NCBI RefSeq assembly: GCF_008923725.1 | Contig: NZ_WBPF01000005.1 | Span: 1,000,951-1,064,950 of the forward strand | Reading direction: 5' to 3' | Origin: Bacillus sp. CH140a_4T | GTDB taxonomy: Bacteria; Bacillota; Bacilli; Bacillales; Bacillaceae_G | DNA: 64,000 nucleotides | Part shown: piece after piece, positions 28,969-37,345 of the stretch | Position numbering within the stretch: the stretch's first letter is position 1 | How the letters are laid out: every line of letters starts with the position of its first letter | The notes under the pieces: model-generated | What the model was told of the DNA's origin: nothing | The model's database searches: none | The model's input: the letters and a program-made list of their open reading frames with translations, nothing else | Position numbers and translations under genes: made by a program

Positions 28969-29896
28969 CTATTACTCCTCCTTGTATAGTTTTTAATATA
29001 ATTGATACAAGTTCATCTGCTGTAAACCTATTATTGGGACGTTTCAAATGAAACATATCTACCTTGTTTATCACACTTGTAGAAGTAGTGAAATGCCAAC
29101 CTGTTAATTTTAATTGCGCAATTAAAAACTTACGAAACGTGTGCAAAAATAATGTACGCAGTCGTTCAAGTCCTTCAATTCGAATCAATTCAACATTCTC
29201 ATCCTCTGTTTTCGTTAACTCAATAACACCAGCAAGAGGTAATGGTTCAGAGAAAAAATGAGATTGTACAGGAACAGCATACTTTGTTTCTCGTTCAAAC
29301 AATGGATTATAACTTGCCGTTCCCATTCCAAAAGCATTCAAACTTTCCGCCCATAATTTTTGTTGCGGATAAGATGGAATCACAATTGGAGTCTTATCTG
29401 ACGAAACTGTCACAGCAATTACATCGTCACTCAAAATTTTGTATCCTTTACTTAAAAAAGCCGATGCAAGAGTTGATTTACCTGCTCCTGAATCACCTAC
29501 AAAGGCATAAACTTTCCCATCAATATTTATTGCACTACCATGTAGTGGCAAAATCCCTCTTTGAATTAGCAAGGCGCCCATACAAGTTCCAAGTATATAA
29601 AGACGAATCTTATCTTCACAAGCTTCCTTCATTGGTGAAACAACTATTTGCTTTCCTTCTTGTATAGAAAATATAGCTGTATCAGGAATACGAATCATAA
29701 CTACGTTTTTATCAACTACAAAATTTTGTTCTGTGTTAGTAAATTCATTCCATTTCTGAAATAAATCAGCAGTTCGTATTATTACTTCTATCGTTTCTTC
29801 TTGTTCATTAATTCTAGGTAATTCTGGCAATTGAATTTCACTCAACACCCTTAGCCCAAAAACTTTATACATATTTTTTTTTGTAGTTTCAATCAA
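28919..29896 (-). CDS. HPr-kinase-like lasso peptide kinase (tailoring)
   Basis: About 325 residues. A P-loop '[20 protein letters not shown]' and 'GYKILSDDVIAV' (Walker B) near residues 130-165 give the HprK fold, but the protein lacks the HprK N-terminal domain and HPr partner context. Homologues in paeninodin-type clusters phosphorylate the C-terminal serine of the precursor. The gene lies directly after precursor A, whose last residue is Ser. The likely start is TTG 29896, eight bases after TTTGGAG; the GTG at 29905 lies in the ribosome site. Confidence 0.88.
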   Translation of the reverse strand: MIETTKKNMYKVFGLRVLSEIQLPELPRINEQEETIEVIIRTADLFQKWNEFTNTEQNFVVDKNVVMIRIPDTAIFSIQEGKQIVVSPMKEACEDKIRLYILGTCMGALLIQRGILPLHGSAINIDGKVYAFVGDSGAGKSTLASAFLSKGYKILSDDVIAVTVSSDKTPIVIPSYPQQKLWAESLNAFGMGTASYNPLFERETKYAVPVQSHFFSEPLPLAGVIELTKTEDENVELIRIEGLERLRTLFLHTFRKFLIAQLKLTGWHFTTSTSVINKVDMFHLKRPNNRFTADELVSIILKTIQGGVIDDVYRENFSRVSDCAK

Positions 29897-29937
29897 CTCT
29901 CTCACTCCAAATAATTATCAGCGTTGTTTTACAAATA

Positions 29938-29964
29938 CCCCTTATACTTCTAATGTATAAGGGG
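29938..29964 (-). terminator. Hairpin between the lasso precursor and kinase genes
   Basis: Perfect 10-base arms (ccccttatac / gtataagggg), 7-base loop, lie 36 bases after the precursor stop. There is no full T-run, so it probably attenuates transcription or protects the precursor mRNA. Confidence 0.6.
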
Positions 29965-29999
29965 ATAGGAAACATAAGATCTAATTACTACGCGATGAA

Positions 30000-30125
30000 T
30001 TAACTATAGTGCACTACTTCATCAATATCTGGTTGAACAGCATCCGGCGTTTTAAGTCCCGGTCCAGCCATTGTCATATTAATATCAAGTACTTCCAGTG
30101 TAGGAATTGTCCAATCTTTTTTCAT
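30000..30125 (-). CDS. Lasso peptide precursor A (41 residues)
   Basis: ATG at 30125 follows GGGAGGTG by 6 bases; stop TAA at 30000. Leader MKKDWTIPTLEVLDINMTM carries the RRE-binding pattern (W/Y)-x2-P-x-L-x3-D...T, with Thr at position -2. The predicted 22-residue core splits into ring AGPGLKTPD (Ala1 to Asp9 isopeptide) and tail AVQPDIDEVVHYS ending in Ser. Ring GPG...TPD, tail QPD.DE.VHY and the terminal Ser resemble paeninodin. The gene lies between cyclase and kinase. The -2 Thr rule puts Ala first, giving a nine-residue ring; a Gly start would give eight. Confidence 0.88.
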   Translation of the reverse strand: MKKDWTIPTLEVLDINMTMAGPGLKTPDAVQPDIDEVVHYS

Positions 30126-30139
30126 GATGTCACCTCCCT

Positions 30140-32077
30140 TCAAATAATTTTCTTCATAAATCGATATACTATTAAACTACGCATTAAAATTCGAAAATCT
30201 AAATCAAATGCATATTCTGGATGGGGTTCTTCTTTAATCTTAGAAATCGCAGTTCTAATAACCTCTATATCCAAGAATTCTGAAATTACAGGATCCTTAC
30301 TAAGCTGCTCAAGCTCTTCAATAAATCCACTCCATTGATGCGTCATACGATAAACACCATCAGAACCTTGAACACCTCGAGTAAGTTGATTTAATCTTAC
30401 TTTATCAGGCAAATAATTTTTGGTTGCTCTTCGAATTAGTGCCCGATCTACACCATTTTGAACGTATTGTTCTTCTGGAACAGCTAAACAAAATTTAACA
30501 ACCCGTAAATCATTCGTTGGATCTCGATCCCATAAAGAATAGCGCAAAGATAATTTAGATCCGTATGTACCAGTTATATTCCAATAATATAAATGTTCAA
30601 ATTGCCTTTTTTTTATTTCATATATATCTGTTATAGAGGTTCCTGTTATATCAACATCATGCTCTAGAAGCTTATCGAACACATTCATTCTATTTGCAAA
30701 TTCTGGATTAATAAATCTTGGGAAAACGATTTGGTTTTTTGATGAAGATATTCGATTCAAAAATGGAAATGCCTTTTTTTTCACTACTGAAAATACTCGC
30801 GATTTCTTTACACCAATACTTTTACTATACGAATATAATTCTTGCAAAAAGCGACGCAAATTCATCTTTTTCAAAAGCATAGCTTGATAGTCCACAGCCG
30901 AGCCCCATGACACTGTCCAGTTTCCTCTCTGTCCGTTTAAGAGTACTCCAACCCCCTGTAACCAGGCCTCCTCATAGATTCCCCTAAGCCAAAAAGTATT
31001 CTCGAAGAATTTGTATGGCATCTCTAGAATTTCAAGCCAATCATCTATTTCTGATAGAGGACTTCTTCCTTCAAAATCTAAATAATGTTCCTTAATATTT
31101 CCTACATGCTGTACAGTTGATTGAATAAAAGGTCGTTCATCAGCTATTCTACTTCTATGCGTCCAATCTACAAACCCCTTTACTGGGACATAACTATATG
31201 TATGTAGACGTTTATTTGCTGCACTTAAATCTCGTGCAGCAAAGCTAACTACAGAACCCGAATCAAGTCCTCCACTCAAATGAGCCCCTACTTGATGATG
31301 GGTACGTAAACGTGATCTTATCGCATTTTGATACACTTCCAAAAACGCTTCTTCATACTCTTCGTTTGATTTGAGTTGAAGCCTTTCTCCAGCGATTAGC
31401 GTATTGTATCTCGATAATTTCACCTTTCCATTTTTCACAGTAACAGAATAGGAAGGTGGAATTTGTTCAACAGTTTTATATACCGTTGAAGAAGTGTCTA
31501 CTGATTCAAAATTCACAGGTATAGCTAAAAATTCAGCAAGCCACTGCTCATTCAATTTTTTCTCAACATATGGTAGAGTAAATAACGGCTTTATACTAGT
31601 ACAAAAAGAAAATTTGTTCTCACTACGATAAAAATAAAGTGTTCGGCTCCCAGAAAAATCTCTAGCTCCAAACAGTATTTGTTTTTTCTCATCCCAAATC
31701 ATAAAAGAAAAATCGCCCACCAAATATTTCGGTGCTGATTCTCCCCATTTCTGATAAGAGAGTAAAATCAACTCACTATCTTTCATGTTTTTTCTATCCG
31801 CATAATCTACTTGTAATTTTTCAAACAACTCATAACGATTATCAATAATAGCATCTGCTGTAATTGCCAGTTGTTCTTCATAATTATAGAAGGGTAATCG
31901 TTCACCAACTGACTCTGGTGTAATCCATTGTGCGTGACATCCCAGGAAAACGTTTTCTTTATGCCATATTTGAATATCATTAGCAGGGTAATTTTGTAAG
32001 TCACTCATTAATCGTGTGCCATGTTCAATTGATACAGGTTCATTATTAAAGTGAATAATGCCAGTTATAGCGCTCAT
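30140..32077 (-). CDS. Lasso peptide cyclase C (asparagine synthetase B-like)
   Basis: 645 residues. The N-terminal glutamine-amidotransferase-like domain begins MSAITGIIHF with no Cys at position 2, so it cannot hydrolyse glutamine, as usual for lasso cyclases. The C-terminal synthetase domain has the ATP pyrophosphatase loop S-G-G-L-D-S at 268-273. The enzyme adenylates the ring Asp and joins it to the core N-terminus around the threaded tail. AGGAGGG precedes the ATG at 32077. It is first in the operon, with precursor A 14 bases downstream. Confidence 0.9.
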   Translation of the reverse strand: MSAITGIIHFNNEPVSIEHGTRLMSDLQNYPANDIQIWHKENVFLGCHAQWITPESVGERLPFYNYEEQLAITADAIIDNRYELFEKLQVDYADRKNMKDSELILLSYQKWGESAPKYLVGDFSFMIWDEKKQILFGARDFSGSRTLYFYRSENKFSFCTSIKPLFTLPYVEKKLNEQWLAEFLAIPVNFESVDTSSTVYKTVEQIPPSYSVTVKNGKVKLSRYNTLIAGERLQLKSNEEYEEAFLEVYQNAIRSRLRTHHQVGAHLSGGLDSGSVVSFAARDLSAANKRLHTYSYVPVKGFVDWTHRSRIADERPFIQSTVQHVGNIKEHYLDFEGRSPLSEIDDWLEILEMPYKFFENTFWLRGIYEEAWLQGVGVLLNGQRGNWTVSWGSAVDYQAMLLKKMNLRRFLQELYSYSKSIGVKKSRVFSVVKKKAFPFLNRISSSKNQIVFPRFINPEFANRMNVFDKLLEHDVDITGTSITDIYEIKKRQFEHLYYWNITGTYGSKLSLRYSLWDRDPTNDLRVVKFCLAVPEEQYVQNGVDRALIRRATKNYLPDKVRLNQLTRGVQGSDGVYRMTHQWSGFIEELEQLSKDPVISEFLDIEVIRTAISKIKEEPHPEYAFDLDFRILMRSLIVYRFMKKII

Positions 32078-32237
32078 TTTTACCCTCCTAATATATGAAA
32101 AGTTACTACAAATACTATTTATATATTAAATTCGTTAAACATACCTCTTTACCATTCTTTTTAAAGAACAAAATTACTTATTTTATTACCTTCTCAATTA
32201 CTTTAATTCACTTGTGGATTAGGGTTTAGATATTTAA

Positions 32238-32318
32238 AACCTAGCACTATGTTCTTTTACTGTCAATTTAAACTAGATATTCTCAAAGAATTTTCACAAA
32301 AAATTCATTATAAAGAAC
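32238..32318 (-). promoter_or_regulatory. Candidate promoters of the lasso operon
   Basis: Two candidates lie on the minus strand. One has a perfect -10 TATAAT (32312-32307) with poor -35. The other has a perfect -35 TTGACA (32266-32261) and weak -10 TAGGTT (32243-32238) at 17 bases. A GTTCTTT heptamer (SinR-half-site-like) abuts the TATAAT; chance matches of 7 bases are common. Confidence 0.35.
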
Positions 32319-32363
32319 TGATAGTCATACGTACACAAATCTAATTCCACTTTTACTTACTTT

Positions 32364-33524
32364 TTATTTCTTCCATTCTATAGCTTTTAAAACACCTTGA
32401 ATGACCCTTTTTTGATCTTCAACTAGCATATTAGATCCTGAAGGCAAACAAATTCCACTTTGAAATAAATGCTGCGACACATCTTCATTTTGGCTATGCG
32501 GATAATACTTCTTCCTTTTAAAGAGCGACTGTATATGAAGCGGCTTCCACATAGGACGTGCTTCAATATTCTCTTCTGCTAAAGTGCTCAACACTTTTCC
32601 AACAGAGATCCCGGATTCCTTTTCATCAATTGTCAGTGTAGTAAGCCAACGATTCGAGCGAGTATTTTCTAATTCAGGCATAAAATAAAATCCTGGTATG
32701 AGAGATAACTCTTCGTAATACCGTTTATATACAGATCTTCTAGCTCTCACCCTGTCTTCTAGCACTTCTAATTGTCCTCTTCCAATACCAGCCAATATAT
32801 TACTCATTCGATAATTATACCCTACCTTACTATGCTCATAATGTGGTGCTGGATCCTTTGCTTGTGTTGCTAAAAACCTCGCTCTTTCTAACGCTTCCAC
32901 ATCATCAGAAACTAGCATGCCACCGCCCGAAGTTGTAATAATTTTATTTCCATTAAATGAATAAACCCCAAACCTCCCGAATGTACCACTTGCTTTTCCT
33001 TTATATGTAGAACCTAGGGATTCTGCTGCATCCTCAATTATGGGAACATCATAGTGATTACAAAGCGAAAGAATTTCATCTAATTTCGCACTCTGACCAT
33101 ATAAATGAACAAGAATGACAGCCTTAGGTAATTTTCCTGCTTTATTAGCATCATGCAACGCAAGTGCTAGAGCTTGTGGTGACATATTCCATGTTTCCGG
33201 TTCTGAGTCAATAAATACCGGTTCAGCTCCCAAATAAACAATCGGATTCGCACTCGCTACAAAAGTGAAACTTGAACAAAATACTGTATCGCCCTCTTGA
33301 ACGTTTAATAATCGTAAAGCTAAATGAATAGCCGCGGTACCTGAACTAACCGCAGCCCCGCCTTTAACTCCTACAAAAGATGCAAGTTCTCTTTCAAATT
33401 CATCTACATTTGGACCAAGAGGTGCAATCCAGTTTGAGTCAAAGGCATCTTTAATATATTTTTGTTCATTTCCGCTCATATGCGGAGAGGAAAGATAGAT
33501 TTTCTCCTTATTTTTTATCATCAT
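32364..33524 (-). CDS. PLP-dependent sugar aminotransferase, EpsN/PglE-like (DegT/DnrJ/EryC1)
   Basis: 386 residues, with hallmarks of the DegT family: 'FDSNWIAPLGPNVDEFERE', 'SGTAAIHLALRLLNVQEGD', 'IIEDAAESLGSTYKGK' and the PLP lysine in 'YSFNGNKIITTSGGGMLVSD'. It would aminate the 4-keto sugar made by the dehydratase at the other end of the operon, giving a 4-amino-6-deoxy sugar nucleotide. It is followed upstream in the operon by acetyltransferase and sugar transferase genes, the same trio as epsL-epsM-epsN in B. subtilis. Last gene of the EPS operon. Confidence 0.9.
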   Translation of the reverse strand: MMIKNKEKIYLSSPHMSGNEQKYIKDAFDSNWIAPLGPNVDEFERELASFVGVKGGAAVSSGTAAIHLALRLLNVQEGDTVFCSSFTFVASANPIVYLGAEPVFIDSEPETWNMSPQALALALHDANKAGKLPKAVILVHLYGQSAKLDEILSLCNHYDVPIIEDAAESLGSTYKGKASGTFGRFGVYSFNGNKIITTSGGGMLVSDDVEALERARFLATQAKDPAPHYEHSKVGYNYRMSNILAGIGRGQLEVLEDRVRARRSVYKRYYEELSLIPGFYFMPELENTRSNRWLTTLTIDEKESGISVGKVLSTLAEENIEARPMWKPLHIQSLFKRKKYYPHSQNEDVSQHLFQSGICLPSGSNMLVEDQKRVIQGVLKAIEWKK

Positions 33525-33537
33525 TCTTCATCTCCTC

Positions 33538-34170
33538 TCAATTTACTACATTAATAACTTTGGCTGGAATACCAGCAGCAGTACAATTAGATGGAAAATC
33601 ATTTATGACAACAGAACCAGCTCCAACAATTGACCACTTACCAATTTGAACACCTGGAATTATAGTAGCTGATGCTCCTATATGTGCCCCCTCTGCTATA
33701 GTGACAGAACCTGTAAGTGTAGCATGTGGTGAAATATGAACAAAATCATCAATTATATTATCATGTTCTATTATTGAGCCCGTATTTATTATAGTATGGT
33801 TACCGATGAAAGTATCAGCATTAACAACGACATTTGGCATAATTACCGTTCCGTTTCCTATATAAGCATTTGAACTTATAATAGCTGTTTTATGAATTAA
33901 AGTAGCATATATGCTACTTTGTTGATTTAATATTTTTGCAATTTCTCTTCTTACTTTATTATTTCCTATAGCAATAACGAGCTTTACATCATTAAAATTA
34001 TTGATAATTTCCCTTGCATCTGCAATTGCTCCAAAATAAAGATTATTAACAATAATTATACCTGTATACAAATCATCTAAATAACCGACTATTTCATATC
34101 CTTCATTTGATAAGATTATATCCCTCACAACCTTACTATGCCCACCACATCCTATTATTAAAATTTTCAT
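33538..34170 (-). CDS. Sugar O/N-acyltransferase, EpsM/PglD-like
   Basis: 210 residues. An N-terminal Rossmann-like domain 'MKILIIGCGGHSKVVRDIIL' binds the sugar nucleotide, then a left-handed beta-helix with hexapeptide repeats ('NGTVIMPNVVVNADTFIGNH', 'GAHIGASATIIPGVQIGKWS'). It would N-acetylate the 4-amino sugar to a UDP-diacetylbacillosamine-type product. It overlaps the sugar transferase stop by four bases and precedes the aminotransferase by 13 bases. Confidence 0.9.
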   Translation of the reverse strand: MKILIIGCGGHSKVVRDIILSNEGYEIVGYLDDLYTGIIIVNNLYFGAIADAREIINNFNDVKLVIAIGNNKVRREIAKILNQQSSIYATLIHKTAIISSNAYIGNGTVIMPNVVVNADTFIGNHTIINTGSIIEHDNIIDDFVHISPHATLTGSVTIAEGAHIGASATIIPGVQIGKWSIVGAGSVVINDFPSNCTAAGIPAKVINVVN

Positions 34171-34781
34171 TTTCCCTCCCCCTTTATTTCTATTTCCCCT
34201 CCAGTAAATCGCTCCATTGTCACATGCCCTACATGATTAATTCCCTCTGTTTTAAATACTTTTAATATTGTAAGTACAATTATTTTCAAATCTAATAAAA
34301 ATGAGTGATTCTCCACATACCATACATCCAATTCAAATTTTTCTTCCCAGGTAATCAAATTCCTACCATTTATTTGTGCCCATCCCGTAATTCCTGGTTT
34401 TACATTATGCCTTTTAGCCTGTTTACTAGAATATAAGGGCAAGTATTCCATCAATAATGGTCGTGGACCTACTAAACTTAAATCACCCCTTACAACATTT
34501 ATAAGTTGGGGTAATTCATCTAAACTATATTTTCTAAGAATTGCTCCAAAAGTAGTCAGTCTATTTTTATCTGGAAGTAATTCCCCATCACTATCTTTCT
34601 TATCTAGCATAGTTCTAAACTTATAAACATTAAACGGTTTTCCATGCAGTCCTGGACGCTGTTGTTTAAACAGTACAGGTGCTCCTAATTTCATCCTAAC
34701 TAAAATTGCAACAATAAGAATAGGAAGCAAGCATACAAATAATAACAATAAAGAAATACATACATCAAAAATTCTTTTCAT
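34167..34781 (-). CDS. Undecaprenyl-phosphate sugar phosphotransferase, EpsL/PglC-like
   Basis: 204 residues, a small monotopic phosphoglycosyltransferase: reentrant N-terminal membrane helix, 'PVLFKQQRPGLHGKPFNVYK', the Asp-Glu dyad in 'YSLDELPQLINVVRGD', 'SLVGPRPLL' and 'VKPGITGWAQING'. It loads the first sugar phosphate on undecaprenyl phosphate and so begins the repeat unit. AAGGAGG precedes the ATG. It follows the palindromic hairpin at 34848-34905. Confidence 0.92.
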   Translation of the reverse strand: MKRIFDVCISLLLLFVCLLPILIVAILVRMKLGAPVLFKQQRPGLHGKPFNVYKFRTMLDKKDSDGELLPDKNRLTTFGAILRKYSLDELPQLINVVRGDLSLVGPRPLLMEYLPLYSSKQAKRHNVKPGITGWAQINGRNLITWEEKFELDVWYVENHSFLLDLKIIVLTILKVFKTEGINHVGHVTMERFTGGEIEIKGEGK

Positions 34782-34847
34782 GTACTATCCTCCTTACTTA
34801 ATTACGTTTCATATTCCTAACACGAAAGACCATTTAGAACTTTATAT

Positions 34848-34905
34848 GTAATTAAACAAAACAAGGGGCAACTACAGTTAGTTGCCCCTTGTTTTGTTTA
34901 ATTAC
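34848..34905. terminator. 27-bp perfect palindrome, strong intrinsic terminator inside the EPS operon
   Basis: Arms 34848-34874 and 34879-34905 are perfectly complementary around a 4-base loop. The upper stem is GC-rich (GGGGCAAC / GTTGCCCC) and the flanks are A-rich and T-rich on either strand. This is a strong bidirectional terminator, yet the three genes after it belong to the same pathway. Confidence 0.85.
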
Positions 34906-35040
34906 GTCACCTTTCATTAGTTTTATTTCATCAAACAGTTTAAAAATAGCTAGCCTAAGTGAATATTTCCATACGATATCACTACTTATTTGCAAAGAAT
35001 CTGTTACTCCATTCATTATAACTTTACACGTACACGCCAT
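34852..35040 (-). CDS. Doubtful 62-residue ORF after the beta-helix gene
   Basis: The frame opens with ATG at 35040, overlapping the end of the beta-helix gene by 17 bases, and closes inside the terminator palindrome. Its last 15 residues are therefore encoded by the hairpin itself. AAAGGA lies 11 bases upstream, a weak match. The product (MACTCKVIMNGVTDSLQISS to start) is soluble, with several possible beta-strands. No recognisable family. It may be real, since it fills the gap, or merely open by chance. Confidence 0.3.
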   Translation of the reverse strand: MACTCKVIMNGVTDSLQISSDIVWKYSLRLAIFKLFDEIKLMKGDVIKQNKGQLTVVAPCFV

Positions 35041-37345
35041 TAATATAATTATCCTTTTTTATATGTTCATCCCTTAATTTGATAATTACTGTGTCCACAA
35101 TATTATCTTTAAAAATTAAAGCGATTGAGGATGAAATTTGATTTGCATTCACGCCTATCATACTTTTGTTTGACCTAAATATATTATTTTCTATTAACAT
35201 AAACTCACTCGTAAATGTTTCATTCCAAAAATTAATTATACTGTCTGTCGATTCCGAATTAAGATATTCAAATGCATTATTATTAAATTCTATTCTCCCA
35301 CCAATGTCCCATAAAAAAAATGCCGATCCCCATTTTCCCCCTCTAAAATTACTATTTTTCACTTTTAGCATCGCTATCCTTTGAGAAGACTCAACAGTAA
35401 AAAGATTATAAGCATCCCAACTAAATGAACATCCATTAAATTCATATTCTGCTTGAGGAGTTTTTGTAACAAATGATATTGTACCGCTGTTCTCAAATTT
35501 ACATCCCGTATATACTCCTGGCGGTAAATTCGTAATGATTCCTTGCGGGTGTTTCGTATCTATAAAAGAAATATTATTTAATCTCCATCCATTTTTCATA
35601 CCAGGTGATACGCCTGTCAAACTTGTACCCTCTACAGCCCCTCCTTTAATAACACAATCTGATATAGTTTGTGGTTCTGCTGAGAAACCAATTATTGAAC
35701 CTAACTGTGAAAATGAATGAAATAAATCTCGATCACTAAAAAATTCACATTGGTTGACTTGAATACAATATGCTTTATCTCTTCCCATTAACAATGCGCT
35801 ATTATGAAAAATACAGTTACCAATAAGTGCTTCTTTATCCCCTTGATCTATCGTGACTCGAGTAGCATACATTTGATTATTCGTAAAAGTTACTTCTCCG
35901 CTTAAAACACAACTTACTTCCCTTAAGTGATTATTGCTTACAATTACTTTCTCTACATTTTCGCCTACTACTAATGAATTATTAACTAATTTATTTTGAA
36001 TGATATTAATATATCTACCACCGACTACAACAACGTTATATCCCTGATTATCATATATGTTATTACGTTCAATGTTTATATATTGATTTAATCGATATCC
36101 ATCTTCAATATCTATTCCTCCCTGAGGCGCTGTACCTTTCATTTTGTAAATTTCACAATCTCTAATATAAATTTGTTTCGCTCCAGATACGCTTATCCCA
36201 AGCCTTCTACAATCATGTATTTTACATTTCTCAATAAATACATTTCGAGAAAATTCCGGAATTCTAACAGTGATTTTACAACCGTTTTCCGTAGGTATTT
36301 CACCTTGGTGAAGAACTATCTTCGCATAATCTGCTTCTTTTGGAACACTCACTTCTTCAAAAAACTTTACTCTCTTCGCAGCCGTTACAAAAGTATTATC
36401 AGCCTTATAAAATAACACATCATATAATTCTGTATATATTTCTGAACCAGTTCCACCATAGCCATCTCCATACAAACCGAAATATCCCCATTTTATAATG
36501 CTACTATGATGTAAATCTATTTTTAAATTCGATCTAATTTTATTACCATCTACTATTAGGGAACCATTTATATCACTAATCCCCCCTACTTCAAATGTAC
36601 CAGCAAAATCATATTCTCCAATTTGTCCCCATGTACTTTCCATTGCTATACCATCGCCAGTACAATTTAAGATTTCCATATTATCTATTGAAATGTAGTT
36701 CATATTACTCCCCTCAGCAGGAGTCGTATTTCCTACTTCAATCCCATATCCCCATTCATGAGTATGAGGAATCGTTGTATAATCGTGTGTATCTTTATCC
36801 CCTTGAACCCTTCCATTCGTAACCCGAGAAAATTTTTGATTTCTTTGATATCGTACGATTGCATATTTAACTAATCCATTACTTCTTATTTTTAAAGTTG
36901 ATCCACCTAAATTTAAAGTCATAAAGCTTTGTGGCTCAATTGGTGTATTTTCATCAATTAAATATGTCCCCATAGGTAAAACAACTTCTATAAATCCTTG
37001 TTGAGATGCCCATAATAATGCATTATTAATCCCTTTAGAAGTATTATCCGCGTCCGTTCCATCATTTTTAACATTCCATCTCTCTAACTCAAGAAAATAT
37101 GTGCCCGAAATCACATTAGCAGATTCTGTTTCTCCAATCAGTGATTGTCTAGACTTAGAACTTCCAAATGTCTTGCTTTTAAGTTTACTTACTAACCTCT
37201 CAAATGTATTCTCCGTTGATACTTTTACGTTCCCTTTTTTTGTCCCAATAAATAACTCATTAGTATCTATACAAAAACAAAATTCTCCCTCGCTTAACAC
37301 AGGAAGATTACTTTTCAAAACACATGTCACCTGAAATTTTGCCAT
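35024..37345 (-). CDS. Right-handed beta-helix protein resembling a phage tail spike, in the EPS operon
   Basis: 773 residues. Residues about 10-45 ('LKSNLPVLSEGEFCFCIDTN', then 'ELFIGTKKGNVK') match the small N-terminal module seen on phage tail fibres and spikes. From about 85 there is a pectate-lyase-3-type beta-helix entry ('VKNDGTDADNTSKGINNALL', 'LPMGTYLID') and then many NNxI / CxI coils to the end. Such proteins bind and often depolymerise polysaccharides. There is no signal peptide. Placed between flippase and sugar transferase, it may trim or modify the EPS. Active site not identified. Confidence 0.8.
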   Translation of the reverse strand: MAKFQVTCVLKSNLPVLSEGEFCFCIDTNELFIGTKKGNVKVSTENTFERLVSKLKSKTFGSSKSRQSLIGETESANVISGTYFLELERWNVKNDGTDADNTSKGINNALLWASQQGFIEVVLPMGTYLIDENTPIEPQSFMTLNLGGSTLKIRSNGLVKYAIVRYQRNQKFSRVTNGRVQGDKDTHDYTTIPHTHEWGYGIEVGNTTPAEGSNMNYISIDNMEILNCTGDGIAMESTWGQIGEYDFAGTFEVGGISDINGSLIVDGNKIRSNLKIDLHHSSIIKWGYFGLYGDGYGGTGSEIYTELYDVLFYKADNTFVTAAKRVKFFEEVSVPKEADYAKIVLHQGEIPTENGCKITVRIPEFSRNVFIEKCKIHDCRRLGISVSGAKQIYIRDCEIYKMKGTAPQGGIDIEDGYRLNQYINIERNNIYDNQGYNVVVVGGRYINIIQNKLVNNSLVVGENVEKVIVSNNHLREVSCVLSGEVTFTNNQMYATRVTIDQGDKEALIGNCIFHNSALLMGRDKAYCIQVNQCEFFSDRDLFHSFSQLGSIIGFSAEPQTISDCVIKGGAVEGTSLTGVSPGMKNGWRLNNISFIDTKHPQGIITNLPPGVYTGCKFENSGTISFVTKTPQAEYEFNGCSFSWDAYNLFTVESSQRIAMLKVKNSNFRGGKWGSAFFLWDIGGRIEFNNNAFEYLNSESTDSIINFWNETFTSEFMLIENNIFRSNKSMIGVNANQISSSIALIFKDNIVDTVIIKLRDEHIKKDNYINGVYV

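Noticed and set aside
28919-29896. HPr kinase/phosphorylase of carbon catabolite repression
   Set aside because: It has only the P-loop kinase core and lies in a lasso cluster right after a precursor ending in Ser, so it is the tailoring kinase type.
30140-32077. Asparagine synthetase
   Set aside because: No N-terminal Cys2 for glutamine hydrolysis, and it sits beside precursor, B1 and B2 genes.
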